Of a stretch of 64,000 nt of DNA, positions 1 to 6,777 are shown one piece after another (position 1 is the first letter of the stretch; the number at the start of each line of letters is the position of its first letter). A model generated the notes under the pieces. The model ran no database searches and had not been told where the DNA came from. It saw only the letters and a program-made list of their open reading frames with translations. The DNA comes from Bog-756 sp963713625 (lineage in GTDB: Bacteria; Actinomycetota; Acidimicrobiia; Acidimicrobiales; RAAP-2). The position numbers were made by a program, and so were the translations under genes. Location of the stretch: NCBI GenBank assembly GCA_963713625.1, contig CAVQMN010000011.1, positions 248,001 through 312,000 of the forward strand, written 5' to 3'.

Positions 1-612
1 TTCCTCGAGTCCGGCTACCGGCACGCCTGGGTGCTCGATGACGACATGCGTCCCAACCCCTGGTGCCTCGAGCGCCTGTGGGCGGTGGCCGGCCAGGAGC
101 CGGAGACCGCGTTCGTCTTCCCGGTGTCGCGGGAGCACGGGGGACCCTACGGGATCTGGCCCTCCTGGTGCGGGTTCCTCGTGTCCGACAAGATCGTCGG
201 CGAAGTGGGGCTCCCGATGGAGGAGCTGTTCTGGTGGGCCGAGGACACCGAGTACCTCCAGTGGCGCATCCCCGAGGCCGGCTATCCGCGGCGGGTGGTC
301 GATGGCGCGCTCGTCGAGCACGATGCCATCCGTCAGGGCGACGGGGTGCCGCTCTGGAAGTACTACTACGAGGCCCGCAACATGCTCTACGTGAACCTGC
401 ACCTGAAGCGGCGGATCGGTCACTACCCGCGCAACCTGTCGAAGCTCGTGGCCCGCGCCGTCCTTCGCGAAAAGCGGGGTCGCCTCCGTCGGTTGGCCGT
501 CATCGCCCGTGGGCTCGTCGACGGTGCCGTCGGCCGGCTCGGGATCCGCTATCCCGTCGAGCCCATGCGCGAACGGACCGCGCCGGCCGACGATGAGCGC
601 AAGGCCGGCTGA
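1..612 (+). CDS. Glycosyltransferase family 2 protein, C-terminal part (5' end outside window)
   Basis: The reading frame is open from base 1, so the start lies outside the window; about 203 codons are visible. The visible part begins near the catalytic core: a D-D-D-M motif (bases 37-48) fits the metal/nucleotide-sugar binding acidic motif of GT-A enzymes. About 60 residues later W-W-A-E-D-T-E-Y fits the acceptor-side E-D motif of GT2 enzymes resembling rhamnosyl- and galactofuranosyltransferases. The tail is basic and helical, as in membrane-associated GT2 proteins. It probably adds a sugar to a cell-surface glycan, in keeping with the glycan genes downstream. Donor and acceptor cannot be read from the sequence. 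Confidence 0.8.
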   Translation, partial: FLESGYRHAWVLDDDMRPNPWCLERLWAVAGQEPETAFVFPVSREHGGPYGIWPSWCGFLVSDKIVGEVGLPMEELFWWAEDTEYLQWRIPEAGYPRRVVDGALVEHDAIRQGDGVPLWKYYYEARNMLYVNLHLKRRIGHYPRNLSKLVARAVLREKRGRLRRLAVIARGLVDGAVGRLGIRYPVEPMRERTAPADDERKAG

Positions 613-670
613 TCCCGGCCGCGGATCCGGCCCCGGAGTCGGGGTCCGGAACAGGATCCGGCTTCTTCCC

Positions 671-696
671 GGCCAATCAAACGTTTGGGCATGGCC
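671..696. promoter_or_regulatory. Palindromic operator candidate upstream of the secreted-protein gene
   Basis: A perfect 10-bp palindrome CAAACGTTTG (678-687) sits inside an outer inverted repeat GGCCA (671-675) / TGGCC (692-696). A central CG in an A/T-flanked palindrome is the usual form of LacI-family operators. It lies about 70 bp before the next start codon. The regulator is not identified. Confidence 0.4.
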
Positions 697-757
697 TGGT
701 CGGGTAGAGCCCGAGTAGCCGGAAAGTGTCCGGGATGACCTCTTAAGGGGGACCTAC

Positions 758-1219
758 ATGCGTCGAATGATTGTCGCGGCCGCTGCATTGGCCGCATTGG
801 CAACGCCAGCTTCACTGTTTGTCGTCGGAACATCAACGGTCGCCGGGGCCGCGACCCCGAAGAGCTTGGTCTGCTCGAAAGTGTCAGGTTCGGACAAGAG
901 CACGGTGACCATTTCCACCTGTGCCGTGCCGAAAGCTGACGCGAAGACCTATGCCAGCGCCAGTGGGAAGGCCACGAGCCTGATCAGTGGCGGCACCATC
1001 ACCTGGACCTCCAGCAAGAAGACCACCGTCTTGAAGCTCAAGGTCACGAGCAGCACGGGTTGTGTGAAGGGTGACCTCACCGAACACGCCAGCGGCACGG
1101 TGACCGGCGGCACGGCTTCGACCGCCATCACCGCCAAGGGTCAAGTGGTGAACCTGACCGTGTGCATCACGAAGGCCGGGGCCATCAGCCTCAAGCCTGG
1201 CACCAAGGCAGACATCTAG
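758..1219 (+). CDS. Small secreted protein of unknown function
   Basis: 153 aa. The N-terminus is a classical signal peptide: M-R-R-M, a hydrophobic alanine/leucine core, and a probable cleavage site after A-G-A near residue 31. The mature part is rich in Thr, Ser, Lys and Val and has several cysteines that could form disulfides, suggesting a small beta-rich exported protein. The start is supported by an AAGGGGG ribosome binding site just upstream of ATG 758. It is a single-gene unit followed by a strong hairpin terminator. I do not recognise the family. Confidence 0.8.
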   Translation: MRRMIVAAAALAALATPASLFVVGTSTVAGAATPKSLVCSKVSGSDKSTVTISTCAVPKADAKTYASASGKATSLISGGTITWTSSKKTTVLKLKVTSSTGCVKGDLTEHASGTVTGGTASTAITAKGQVVNLTVCITKAGAISLKPGTKADI

Positions 1220-1257
1220 GAGAGGCGTCGTCCTGACGTTTCTTTGAGGTGGGAAAT

Positions 1258-1290
1258 GCAAGTGCCCTCCCTTCCGGGGAGGGCACTTGC
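1258..1290. terminator. Bidirectional hairpin terminator
   Basis: A perfect 14-bp stem (1258-1271 pairs with 1277-1290) with a 5-nt TTCCG loop lies between two convergent genes, 38 bp after the secreted-protein stop. It has no long T run, which is common in high-GC actinobacteria. It could serve both strands. Confidence 0.85.
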
Positions 1291-1339
1291 GCGTCCGGCG
1301 TCACGTGTGAGCGGTGGGCGCGGTCCGGCTCGTTCCTGT

Positions 1340-2137
1340 TCACGTGGGCTCGGCGGCCCGACGGCGGTTGTAGAGACGGGTGGCCCAGAAGTAGGAGGCG
1401 AGGCCGATGCCGACACTCCAGGCCACGGCGGCGAGGGCGTGGCCCTCAACTCCGGCGTCGGTGAGCAGGCCGCGCACGGTGTCGACGACGGGGGAGAAGG
1501 GCTGGTACTCGGCGAACTGACGTAGCCCGGCGGGCATGGTCTGGGTCCGCACGAACCCGCTGCTGAGGAACACCAGCAGAAACAGGATCATCGGGGTGTT
1601 GCTGGCCGTCTCGACGCTCTTGGCGGCCAAGCCCAGGGCGACGGCCAACCAGATCAGCGCCAAGGCGAACAGGACCAGCACCCCGATGCCCGCCAGCCAG
1701 GCAAGGGGCCCGGCCGGGGTGCGGAACCCGAGGCCGAAGGCCACCCCGACCAGGACGGCCAGCGCGGCCACGGTCTGGATCAGGCTGCCCAGCACGTGAC
1801 CGGTCAGGACCGACGCCCGGGCGATGGCCATGGTGCGGAACCGGTCGATGATCCCACCGGTCATGTCCATGGCCACCATGATCGAGGTGCCCTGGATGGC
1901 CGAGGCCACCGTGACCAACATGAGCCCCGGCACGACGAAGTCGAGGTACGCGCTTCGTCCCTCGTGGATGCCGAGGCCGGCACCGAGCTGGCCGCCGAAC
2001 ACATAGACGAACAACAGGAGCAGCACGATGGGCAGGCCCACCAGCATCAGCGTCACCGAGGGGTAGCGGAGCTGGTGCTTGAGGTTGCGGCGCAGCATGA
2101 CCCGTGAGTCACCGAGCGTGTAGGCGAGCGTGGTCAT
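1340..2137 (-). CDS. ABC-2 type transporter permease (DrrB-like)
   Basis: 265 aa with six predicted membrane segments, typical of the ABC-2/daunorubicin-resistance DrrB family. A basic N-terminal stretch (R-R-N-L-K-H-Q-L-R-Y-P) precedes TM1, as is common in DrrB proteins. It would form the membrane channel of an exporter with the ATPase encoded just upstream. The two genes overlap by 4 bp, so they are translationally coupled. The substrate is unknown; family members export drugs, lipids or glycans. The gene is the last of a three-gene regulator-ATPase-permease operon. Confidence 0.88.
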   Translation of the reverse strand: MTTLAYTLGDSRVMLRRNLKHQLRYPSVTLMLVGLPIVLLLLFVYVFGGQLGAGLGIHEGRSAYLDFVVPGLMLVTVASAIQGTSIMVAMDMTGGIIDRFRTMAIARASVLTGHVLGSLIQTVAALAVLVGVAFGLGFRTPAGPLAWLAGIGVLVLFALALIWLAVALGLAAKSVETASNTPMILFLLVFLSSGFVRTQTMPAGLRQFAEYQPFSPVVDTVRGLLTDAGVEGHALAAVAWSVGIGLASYFWATRLYNRRRAAEPT

Positions 2138-3144
2138 CGTTGTACCGCTCCTTGTGGCGTGGGCTGGGGTGTCGGCTCTCGGTCGGACGACCCGGTGGCA
2201 GCAGGCGCAGTGACATGACTGCCGGTGACGGCGAGGAACACGTCATCGAGGTCCGGGGTGTGGATCGACAGCCGCTCGACGGGGATATCGGCCTCGTGCA
2301 ACTCGTCGAGCAGTCGGCGAAGTGAGTCGCCGGTGCCATCGGCGGGGACCTGGAGGACCAGCTGATCCCGATCCGGAGCAGCCACCGGCAGGAGTCCGGC
2401 CGCCGAGCGCAGCCGATCGGGATCGGCGAAGTGGAGTCGGATGTGCCCGCCGGGGATCCGACTCTTCAGCTCAGCCGGGGTTCCTTCGGCCACGATGCGA
2501 CCCTGGTCGAGCACCGCGATCCGGTCGGCCAACTGGTCGGCTTCGTCGAGGTTCTGGGTGGTGAGCAGAATGGTGACCCCGGCTGCGGCCAGCTCGCGGA
2601 TGATCTCCCACATGGTGAGGCGACTGCGCGGATCCAAGCCGGTGGTGGGCTCGTCCAAGAAGATGACCCGGGGTTCACCGACGAGCGTCATCCCGAGGTC
2701 GAGTCGCCGTCGCATCCCGCCCGAATAGGTCGAGAGGGGCTTGTGCGCGGCATCGGTGAGATCGAACTGCTCCAACAACTCGGTCACCCGCCGCCGTCCG
2801 GCCTCCCGGCCGAGGTGGCGCAGATCGGCCATCAACTGCAGGTTCTCGGCTCCGGTGAGCAGGTTGTCCACGGCCGAGAACTGGCCGGTCACTCCGATGA
2901 GGGCCCGCACCCCGTCGGGGTCGGTGACCACGTCGTGACCGCCGACGTGCATGGAGCCGGAGTCAGCCGGGATGAGCGTGGACAGGATGCGGACGATCGT
3001 GGTCTTGCCGGCGCCGTTCGGACCCAGCAGGGCCAGGATCGCCCCCTCGGCCGCGGTCAGGTCGACCTGGTCGAGCACCAGATGGCTCCCGAACGACTTG
3101 CAGACATCCCTGGCCACGATGCCCGGTGCGCTCCGGCCCGTCAT
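2134..3144 (-). CDS. ABC transporter ATP-binding protein (DrrA-like)
   Basis: 336 aa. It shows Walker A G-P-N-G-A-G-K-T-T, signature Y-S-G-G-M-R-R-R-L-D-L, Walker B V-I-F-L-D-E-P-T-T-G-L-D, and the switch region T-T-Q-N-L-D-E-A-D, where Gln replaces the usual His. These features mark the DrrA subfamily. A C-terminal domain of about 100 residues follows the nucleotide-binding domain, as in DrrA. It powers the adjacent DrrB-like permease. Its ATG overlaps the stop of the upstream regulator by 4 bp and its own stop overlaps the permease start, so the three genes form one transcript. Confidence 0.92.
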   Translation of the reverse strand: MTGRSAPGIVARDVCKSFGSHLVLDQVDLTAAEGAILALLGPNGAGKTTIVRILSTLIPADSGSMHVGGHDVVTDPDGVRALIGVTGQFSAVDNLLTGAENLQLMADLRHLGREAGRRRVTELLEQFDLTDAAHKPLSTYSGGMRRRLDLGMTLVGEPRVIFLDEPTTGLDPRSRLTMWEIIRELAAAGVTILLTTQNLDEADQLADRIAVLDQGRIVAEGTPAELKSRIPGGHIRLHFADPDRLRSAAGLLPVAAPDRDQLVLQVPADGTGDSLRRLLDELHEADIPVERLSIHTPDLDDVFLAVTGSHVTAPAATGSSDREPTPQPTPQGAVQR

Positions 3145-3659
3145 CGTGCGCCTTCAGGGTGAGATTCGGTCTCCTCGGGGAGTTGGTGGGTGGCGAGCAG
3201 CGCCGCCCGCCGCTCCTTCCACTCCTTCTCCAGCACGGGAAGCCGCTCCACCAGGAACTCGGACAGTGCCGCCCACTCCAACAGGATGGCCCGCCGTTCG
3301 GCCGGGGCATCGGCCAGGAGGCGCAGACCTTCCTGGGCCAGTTCGCCGTGCTCCTGGTACTCGGTCATGTCGAAGCCCGTCGCCCTCGGTGACGACATGT
3401 CGATGCGCACCCGGTCCATCCGTTCGCCAGCGGCCCGGGACCGTCGGATGAGCCCGAGGCTCTCCAGTGAGTTGACCGCGCCGGCGATGGCGCTCCGGCT
3501 GGCCAACAAGGCGTCAGCCAGCTCCGTGATGCTCTGCTCCCGTGGATCGCAGACGGCCAGGTATCCGAGCAGGCGTCCCACCATCGGGGCCATCCCATAG
3601 CGGCGGGCGTAGAAGCGGCCCATGTGGTCTGCAAACGTGATCTCACCGTCACTTGGCAT
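3141..3659 (-). CDS. GbsR/MarR-family winged-helix transcriptional regulator
   Basis: 172 aa from ATG 3659; an upstream ATG at 3695 would place the start inside the operator and is less likely. The order helix, helix-turn-helix (S-I-T-E-L-A-D-A-L-L-A-S-R-S-A-I), beta-wing (R-R-S-R-A-A-G-E-R-M-D-R-V-R) and long C-terminal helices matches GbsR-type MarR relatives, which often precede DrrAB exporters. It probably represses its own exporter operon through the palindrome just upstream. A TATGTA box (3672-3677, minus strand) sits 12 nt before the start. The effector ligand is unknown. Confidence 0.85.
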   Translation of the reverse strand: MPSDGEITFADHMGRFYARRYGMAPMVGRLLGYLAVCDPREQSITELADALLASRSAIAGAVNSLESLGLIRRSRAAGERMDRVRIDMSSPRATGFDMTEYQEHGELAQEGLRLLADAPAERRAILLEWAALSEFLVERLPVLEKEWKERRAALLATHQLPEETESHPEGAR

Positions 3660-3678
3660 GGTCCCCAGCCTACATAGA

Positions 3679-3714
3679 CTCCTGAAATAACACAAATCTG
3701 TGTGATCTCAGGAG
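3679..3714. promoter_or_regulatory. 36-bp composite palindromic operator for the exporter regulator
   Basis: Two nested inverted repeats share one centre. The outer arms are CTCCTGA (3679-3685) and TCAGGAG (3708-3714). The inner arms are ACACA (3690-3694) and TGTGT (3699-3703). All spacers are 4 bp, so 14 of 16 positions per half are symmetric. It lies just upstream of the -10 box of the leftward regulator-exporter operon and before the divergent methyltransferase. The regulator identity is inferred from position. Confidence 0.75.
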
Positions 3715-3791
3715 AGGCGCCCTGGCTCCGGGCTGATCGCCTTCTCGCCGAGTCGAGCGGCCCGGGATGGTTTCGGGCCAAGCTGGGGCCG

Positions 3792-4535
3792 GTGCGGATC
3801 GATTACGACCGAGAGGCCGGCCGGTACCGGGTCGGTCGGGAGGTGCCTCTCGAGCAGCTCGAACCCTGGCGCCCGGTCCTCGGTGCCTCCCTCCACCCCG
3901 GAGACGAGCCGCTTCTCGATGTGGGAGCCGGGACCGGCCTGTGGACGAGAGCCTTCACGACATGGTTCGACGCCACGGTGATCGCCCTCGAGCCCTCCGC
4001 GGGGATGCGGGCGGTGGGCACGCAGATCGGCCTGCCGGCGCAGGCGTCCTCGGTGGCTGCCGCCGCCGAGTCCCTCCCCTTCGGCCCGGCTGTCTTCCGC
4101 GCCGCCTGGCTCTCCACGGTCATCCACCACCTCACCGATCTCCCGGCATGCGCCCGCGAGCTGCGCAGGACGCTCGTGGAGGGTGCCCCGGTGATGATCC
4201 GCAATTCATTTCCCGGGCGTCTCGACGAGGTGGAGCTCTTCAGACACTTCCCCGCCGCGGCCGCGGTGGCCGCCCACTGGCCCGCCCTCGACGACGTCGT
4301 GACCACCTTCGCCGAAGCCGGATTCACCCACCACCGGATCGTCATGGTCCGAGAGGAGCGCTGGCAGGACCTGCGGCTGGTCCGGGACTTTGCCGTGGCC
4401 ATGCGACACACCGACTCCGCCCTCGCACCGATCTCCGATGCGGAGTTCGCCGAGGGACTGGGGAATCTCGACCGGGCCATGGCCAGAGGCGAACGGCCCC
4501 GTCCCACGGGCACCGATCTCGTCGTGCTGACCTAG
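3792..4535 (+). CDS. Class I SAM-dependent methyltransferase
   Basis: 247 aa from GTG 3792, which gives the family-like N-terminus M-R-I-D-Y-D. The frame stays open to a GTG at 3702, but that start lies inside the operator and adds 30 untypical residues. Motif I is L-L-D-V-G-A-G-T-G-L-W, followed by an acidic motif A-L-E-P-S and a late L-R-R-T-L strand (methyltransferase type 11 fold). It transfers a methyl group from S-adenosylmethionine to an unknown small molecule. It is divergent from the exporter operon and shares its regulatory region, so it may be co-controlled. Confidence 0.8.
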   Translation: MRIDYDREAGRYRVGREVPLEQLEPWRPVLGASLHPGDEPLLDVGAGTGLWTRAFTTWFDATVIALEPSAGMRAVGTQIGLPAQASSVAAAAESLPFGPAVFRAAWLSTVIHHLTDLPACARELRRTLVEGAPVMIRNSFPGRLDEVELFRHFPAAAAVAAHWPALDDVVTTFAEAGFTHHRIVMVREERWQDLRLVRDFAVAMRHTDSALAPISDAEFAEGLGNLDRAMARGERPRPTGTDLVVLT

Positions 4536-4539
4536 CTGT

Positions 4540-4581
4540 ACGCGCGACACGCGACGCGCGACACGCGTCACGCGTCACGTG
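4540..4581. repeat. Six-copy heptamer tandem repeat (ACRCGCG-type)
   Basis: Six 7-bp units in register: ACGCGCG, ACACGCG, ACGCGCG, ACACGCG, TCACGCG, TCACGTG. It begins a few bases after the methyltransferase stop. No coding role is seen. Another heptamer array, of different sequence, lies at 55025-55059. Confidence 0.75.
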
Positions 4582-4597
4582 GCGTCGGCCGGGGCGA

Positions 4598-4798
4598 CTA
4601 CGTCCCCCAGGTCCACGTGTCGGCCAGATATCCCGACGTGTTGTTGTATCCCCCGAAGAGAAGCAGCTGTCTGGTGGCCGGGTCGTAGGCCATGGTGTCA
4701 CCTGATCGGGGCGCCGGGCTCGTGGCCGGGTGGAGTTGGCTCCACGCCGTGCCGGTCCTCGTTTCATGACGGGCCCCTCGACTCCGTGCGGGGTGAGG
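4598..4798 (-). pseudogene. Relic of a kelch-repeat beta-propeller protein (C-terminal end only)
   Basis: On the minus strand an open stretch of about 66 codons runs from a stop at 4799-4801 to the stop at 4598-4600, with no credible start codon. Its translation contains W-S-Q-L-H-P, P-A-P-R-S-G-D-T, AYDPATRQLLLFGG and Y-L-A-D-T-W-T-W-G. This is the W...P..R-x-x-x-x-M-x-Y-D...L-L-F-G-G...D-T-W pattern of kelch/galactose-oxidase propeller blades. Only about one blade and the ending W-T-W remain, so this is the 3' scrap of a deleted gene. It occupies most of the 335-bp gap between the methyltransferase and the sulfotransferase; I see no other gene there. Confidence 0.7.
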
Positions 4799-4870
4799 TT
4801 ATACCCGGTCGGATCTCGTCGGACCCGCCGAGCCTTTGCTCTTCGGAATCCGGGAAAACGGAGGTTGCCC

Positions 4871-5734
4871 CTAGCCCTTGGCCAGCGAGGAGAAGTTGGG
4901 CCAGAGCCGGAGGTCGATCTGCGGGTAACGGGCGGCGAGGGCGGCCACGTCGGGCTCGTAACACTCGACCAGGAGATGTCGGAATCCGGCGTCAAGAGGC
5001 CGCTTGGACTTCGTCCGGTTGACGGCTTCATGCAGCGACGGAGGGCAGAAGGAGTCGTCGAGCCCGAGGAACCGGTAGGTGGCCGCCAGGTGCTCGGCCG
5101 GATGGCCAACGCAGGCCTCGTACTGCAGCACCGAGATCTGGGACGGCGCGTAGACGGCCTCCCAGGGCTGGAGGATCGAGGAGTAGTACCCGTGGGCCAG
5201 ACCCCGGTAGCGGACGTTGCGCAGCCGGCGGCGCGGCATGCGCCTCGAGATGTCCGACTGGTAGCGCTCGACCGGATCGCGCACCAGGACCAGGATCTTG
5301 GCGTCGGGGGCCGCCCGGCGGAGGATGGGCGGCAGTCGATAGGAGAAGACGTAGGAGGGAGTCCACTCGCCGGTCTTGGCTCCCGGAGGTCGCGGGAACC
5401 ACTCGTGATAGGCCCGGAGTTCCTCGTCGGTACAGTCGGTGTGGCGGTGCCGCTCGAAGAAGATGCGGTTGAAGTAGAGCAGCTCCTTTTTGATCGGGCC
5501 GTGGATGTCGGGATGAGCCAGGACGAGGTTGAACCACCAGGAGGTCCCGCACTTGGACACCCCGATGCCCACGAAGTCGGGTGGACCGACGGTCATTCCG
5601 GCCGGGCAGGCCGGGGCCCGGGGCGCCTGTCCGTCCGCCCAGGGCGGGTACCGACCCATGCGCGCCAGCACCTGGGCCTGCACGGGCACAGGAAGCCGGC
5701 CGAAGAGCGATCGGGCGGTGGACCCGGGGTTCAT
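4871..5734 (-). CDS. Sulfotransferase domain protein
   Basis: 287 aa from ATG 5734, chosen because it leaves a clean 7-bp gap after the upstream gene. The 5'-phosphosulfate loop is G-I-G-V-S-K-C-G-T-S-W-W and the 3'-phosphate binding motif is L-V-L-V-R-D-P-V-E-R-Y-Q-S. Both are hallmarks of PAPS-dependent sulfotransferases. It would transfer a sulfuryl group to a hydroxyl or amine on a glycan or lipid. It is the last gene of a leftward glycan operon, and the PAPS-making cysDNC genes lie about 6 kb away on the other strand. The acceptor is unknown. Confidence 0.88.
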   Translation of the reverse strand: MNPGSTARSLFGRLPVPVQAQVLARMGRYPPWADGQAPRAPACPAGMTVGPPDFVGIGVSKCGTSWWFNLVLAHPDIHGPIKKELLYFNRIFFERHRHTDCTDEELRAYHEWFPRPPGAKTGEWTPSYVFSYRLPPILRRAAPDAKILVLVRDPVERYQSDISRRMPRRRLRNVRYRGLAHGYYSSILQPWEAVYAPSQISVLQYEACVGHPAEHLAATYRFLGLDDSFCPPSLHEAVNRTKSKRPLDAGFRHLLVECYEPDVAALAARYPQIDLRLWPNFSSLAKG

Positions 5735-5741
5735 CGGGCGC

Positions 5742-6776
5742 TCACCGGTCGGGTGGATCGCCACGCAGGCCCTCGAGTGTCGTGGTCAGCGTGCGCAAGG
5801 GAGCGGTGACCCGCCAGCTGGTCGAGGCGCGCAGGTTGGCCAGACCGGCCTTCGTGCTTTCCAACTCCTTGCGGGCGATGCGCAGGCGGTCTTTGGTGGC
5901 GTCGAGCTCGCGCCTGGGTCCGCTGAGCTCCTGGCGGAGCCGGAGGAGCGAGGTGGTCCAGGGCGATTCGGGCCCGAGCGGTGCCGGGAGGAAGGGCCGG
6001 TGACCCCCACCGGCTTCGGTCAGGTACTCGACCAGCGCCCGCTGCTCGTGGAGGATGACCCCATCAGCGTCGGGGGAGGCGCCACCGGCGTGGTGGACCA
6101 GGCCACCCACGATGGCCTGGCTGGCCGCGGCCGCGTCCCAACGGCCGACGTCGCCCTCGAACTGCTCGAGGGAGCCGAGCCAACCGGTCAGGGCCCCGAT
6201 CGCCCGATCGCCGTCACCGACCACGGATTCGTAGTCGAGGACATAGGTGTCCACCCCACGCAGGTCGCTGACGGCGCGGCGGTTGTACCGCTCCCACAGG
6301 GCCAGCCCATCGGGAAGGGGGAGGCTGTCCCGTTTCTTCAGGGAGAGGGCGACGGCCATGGGCGACCGCCATACCAGCACGGCGGCCAGGGGGGCGGGCA
6401 GGATGCGCCGCCAGTACGGCAGGAGCAGGCAGACGCGGGGATCCTTGAACACCTTGGCGCCGGGCTCGGGGTAGGCCGCGGCCAACAGCGGCGAGGGATC
6501 GCCCGCCCCGGTGATGGGCGGGCTGAGCTCCCAGCCCTCGTAGATGTCCGGGGGCGCATCCCAGGCACCGTCCAGTCGGGCCAGGAGGTCCTCGTTGTGC
6601 AGACCGAGGGCCAGACTCTCCCAGTGCTCGGGATTGCTCTCGGGCCAGTCCATCCGATCGTCGGGGTGGACCAGGTTGAGGCCCACCGCCCCGAGGGCTC
6701 CGGCCACCGCCGAGGTACCACTCCGGTGCATGCCCACGACCAGCACCCAGGGCCCAGCCGGTCCGGTCACGCCCAC
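5742..6776 (-). CDS. Sulfotransferase-family P-loop protein with C-terminal coiled coil
   Basis: 344 aa. The N-terminus carries a P-loop-like G-M-H-R-S-G-T-S, the PAPS-binding loop of a large bacterial sulfotransferase-like family. The 3'-phosphate region is less clear than in the neighbouring protein. Residues from about 270 form a heptad-rich coiled coil ending in A-S-T-S-W-R-V-T-A-P-L-R, a tail often fused to bacterial glycan-modifying enzymes. It starts 2 bp after the WbsX-methyltransferase gene and ends 7 bp before the other sulfotransferase, so all three are co-transcribed. It probably modifies the same glycan, but its activity is inferred. Confidence 0.8.
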   Translation of the reverse strand: MGVTGPAGPWVLVVGMHRSGTSAVAGALGAVGLNLVHPDDRMDWPESNPEHWESLALGLHNEDLLARLDGAWDAPPDIYEGWELSPPITGAGDPSPLLAAAYPEPGAKVFKDPRVCLLLPYWRRILPAPLAAVLVWRSPMAVALSLKKRDSLPLPDGLALWERYNRRAVSDLRGVDTYVLDYESVVGDGDRAIGALTGWLGSLEQFEGDVGRWDAAAASQAIVGGLVHHAGGASPDADGVILHEQRALVEYLTEAGGGHRPFLPAPLGPESPWTTSLLRLRQELSGPRRELDATKDRLRIARKELESTKAGLANLRASTSWRVTAPLRTLTTTLEGLRGDPPDR

Positions 6777-6777
6777 C

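Noticed and set aside
3702..3791. Upstream start for the methyltransferase at 3702
   Set aside because: The start would lie inside the 36-bp operator and add 30 residues unlike the family; GTG 3792 gives the usual N-terminus.
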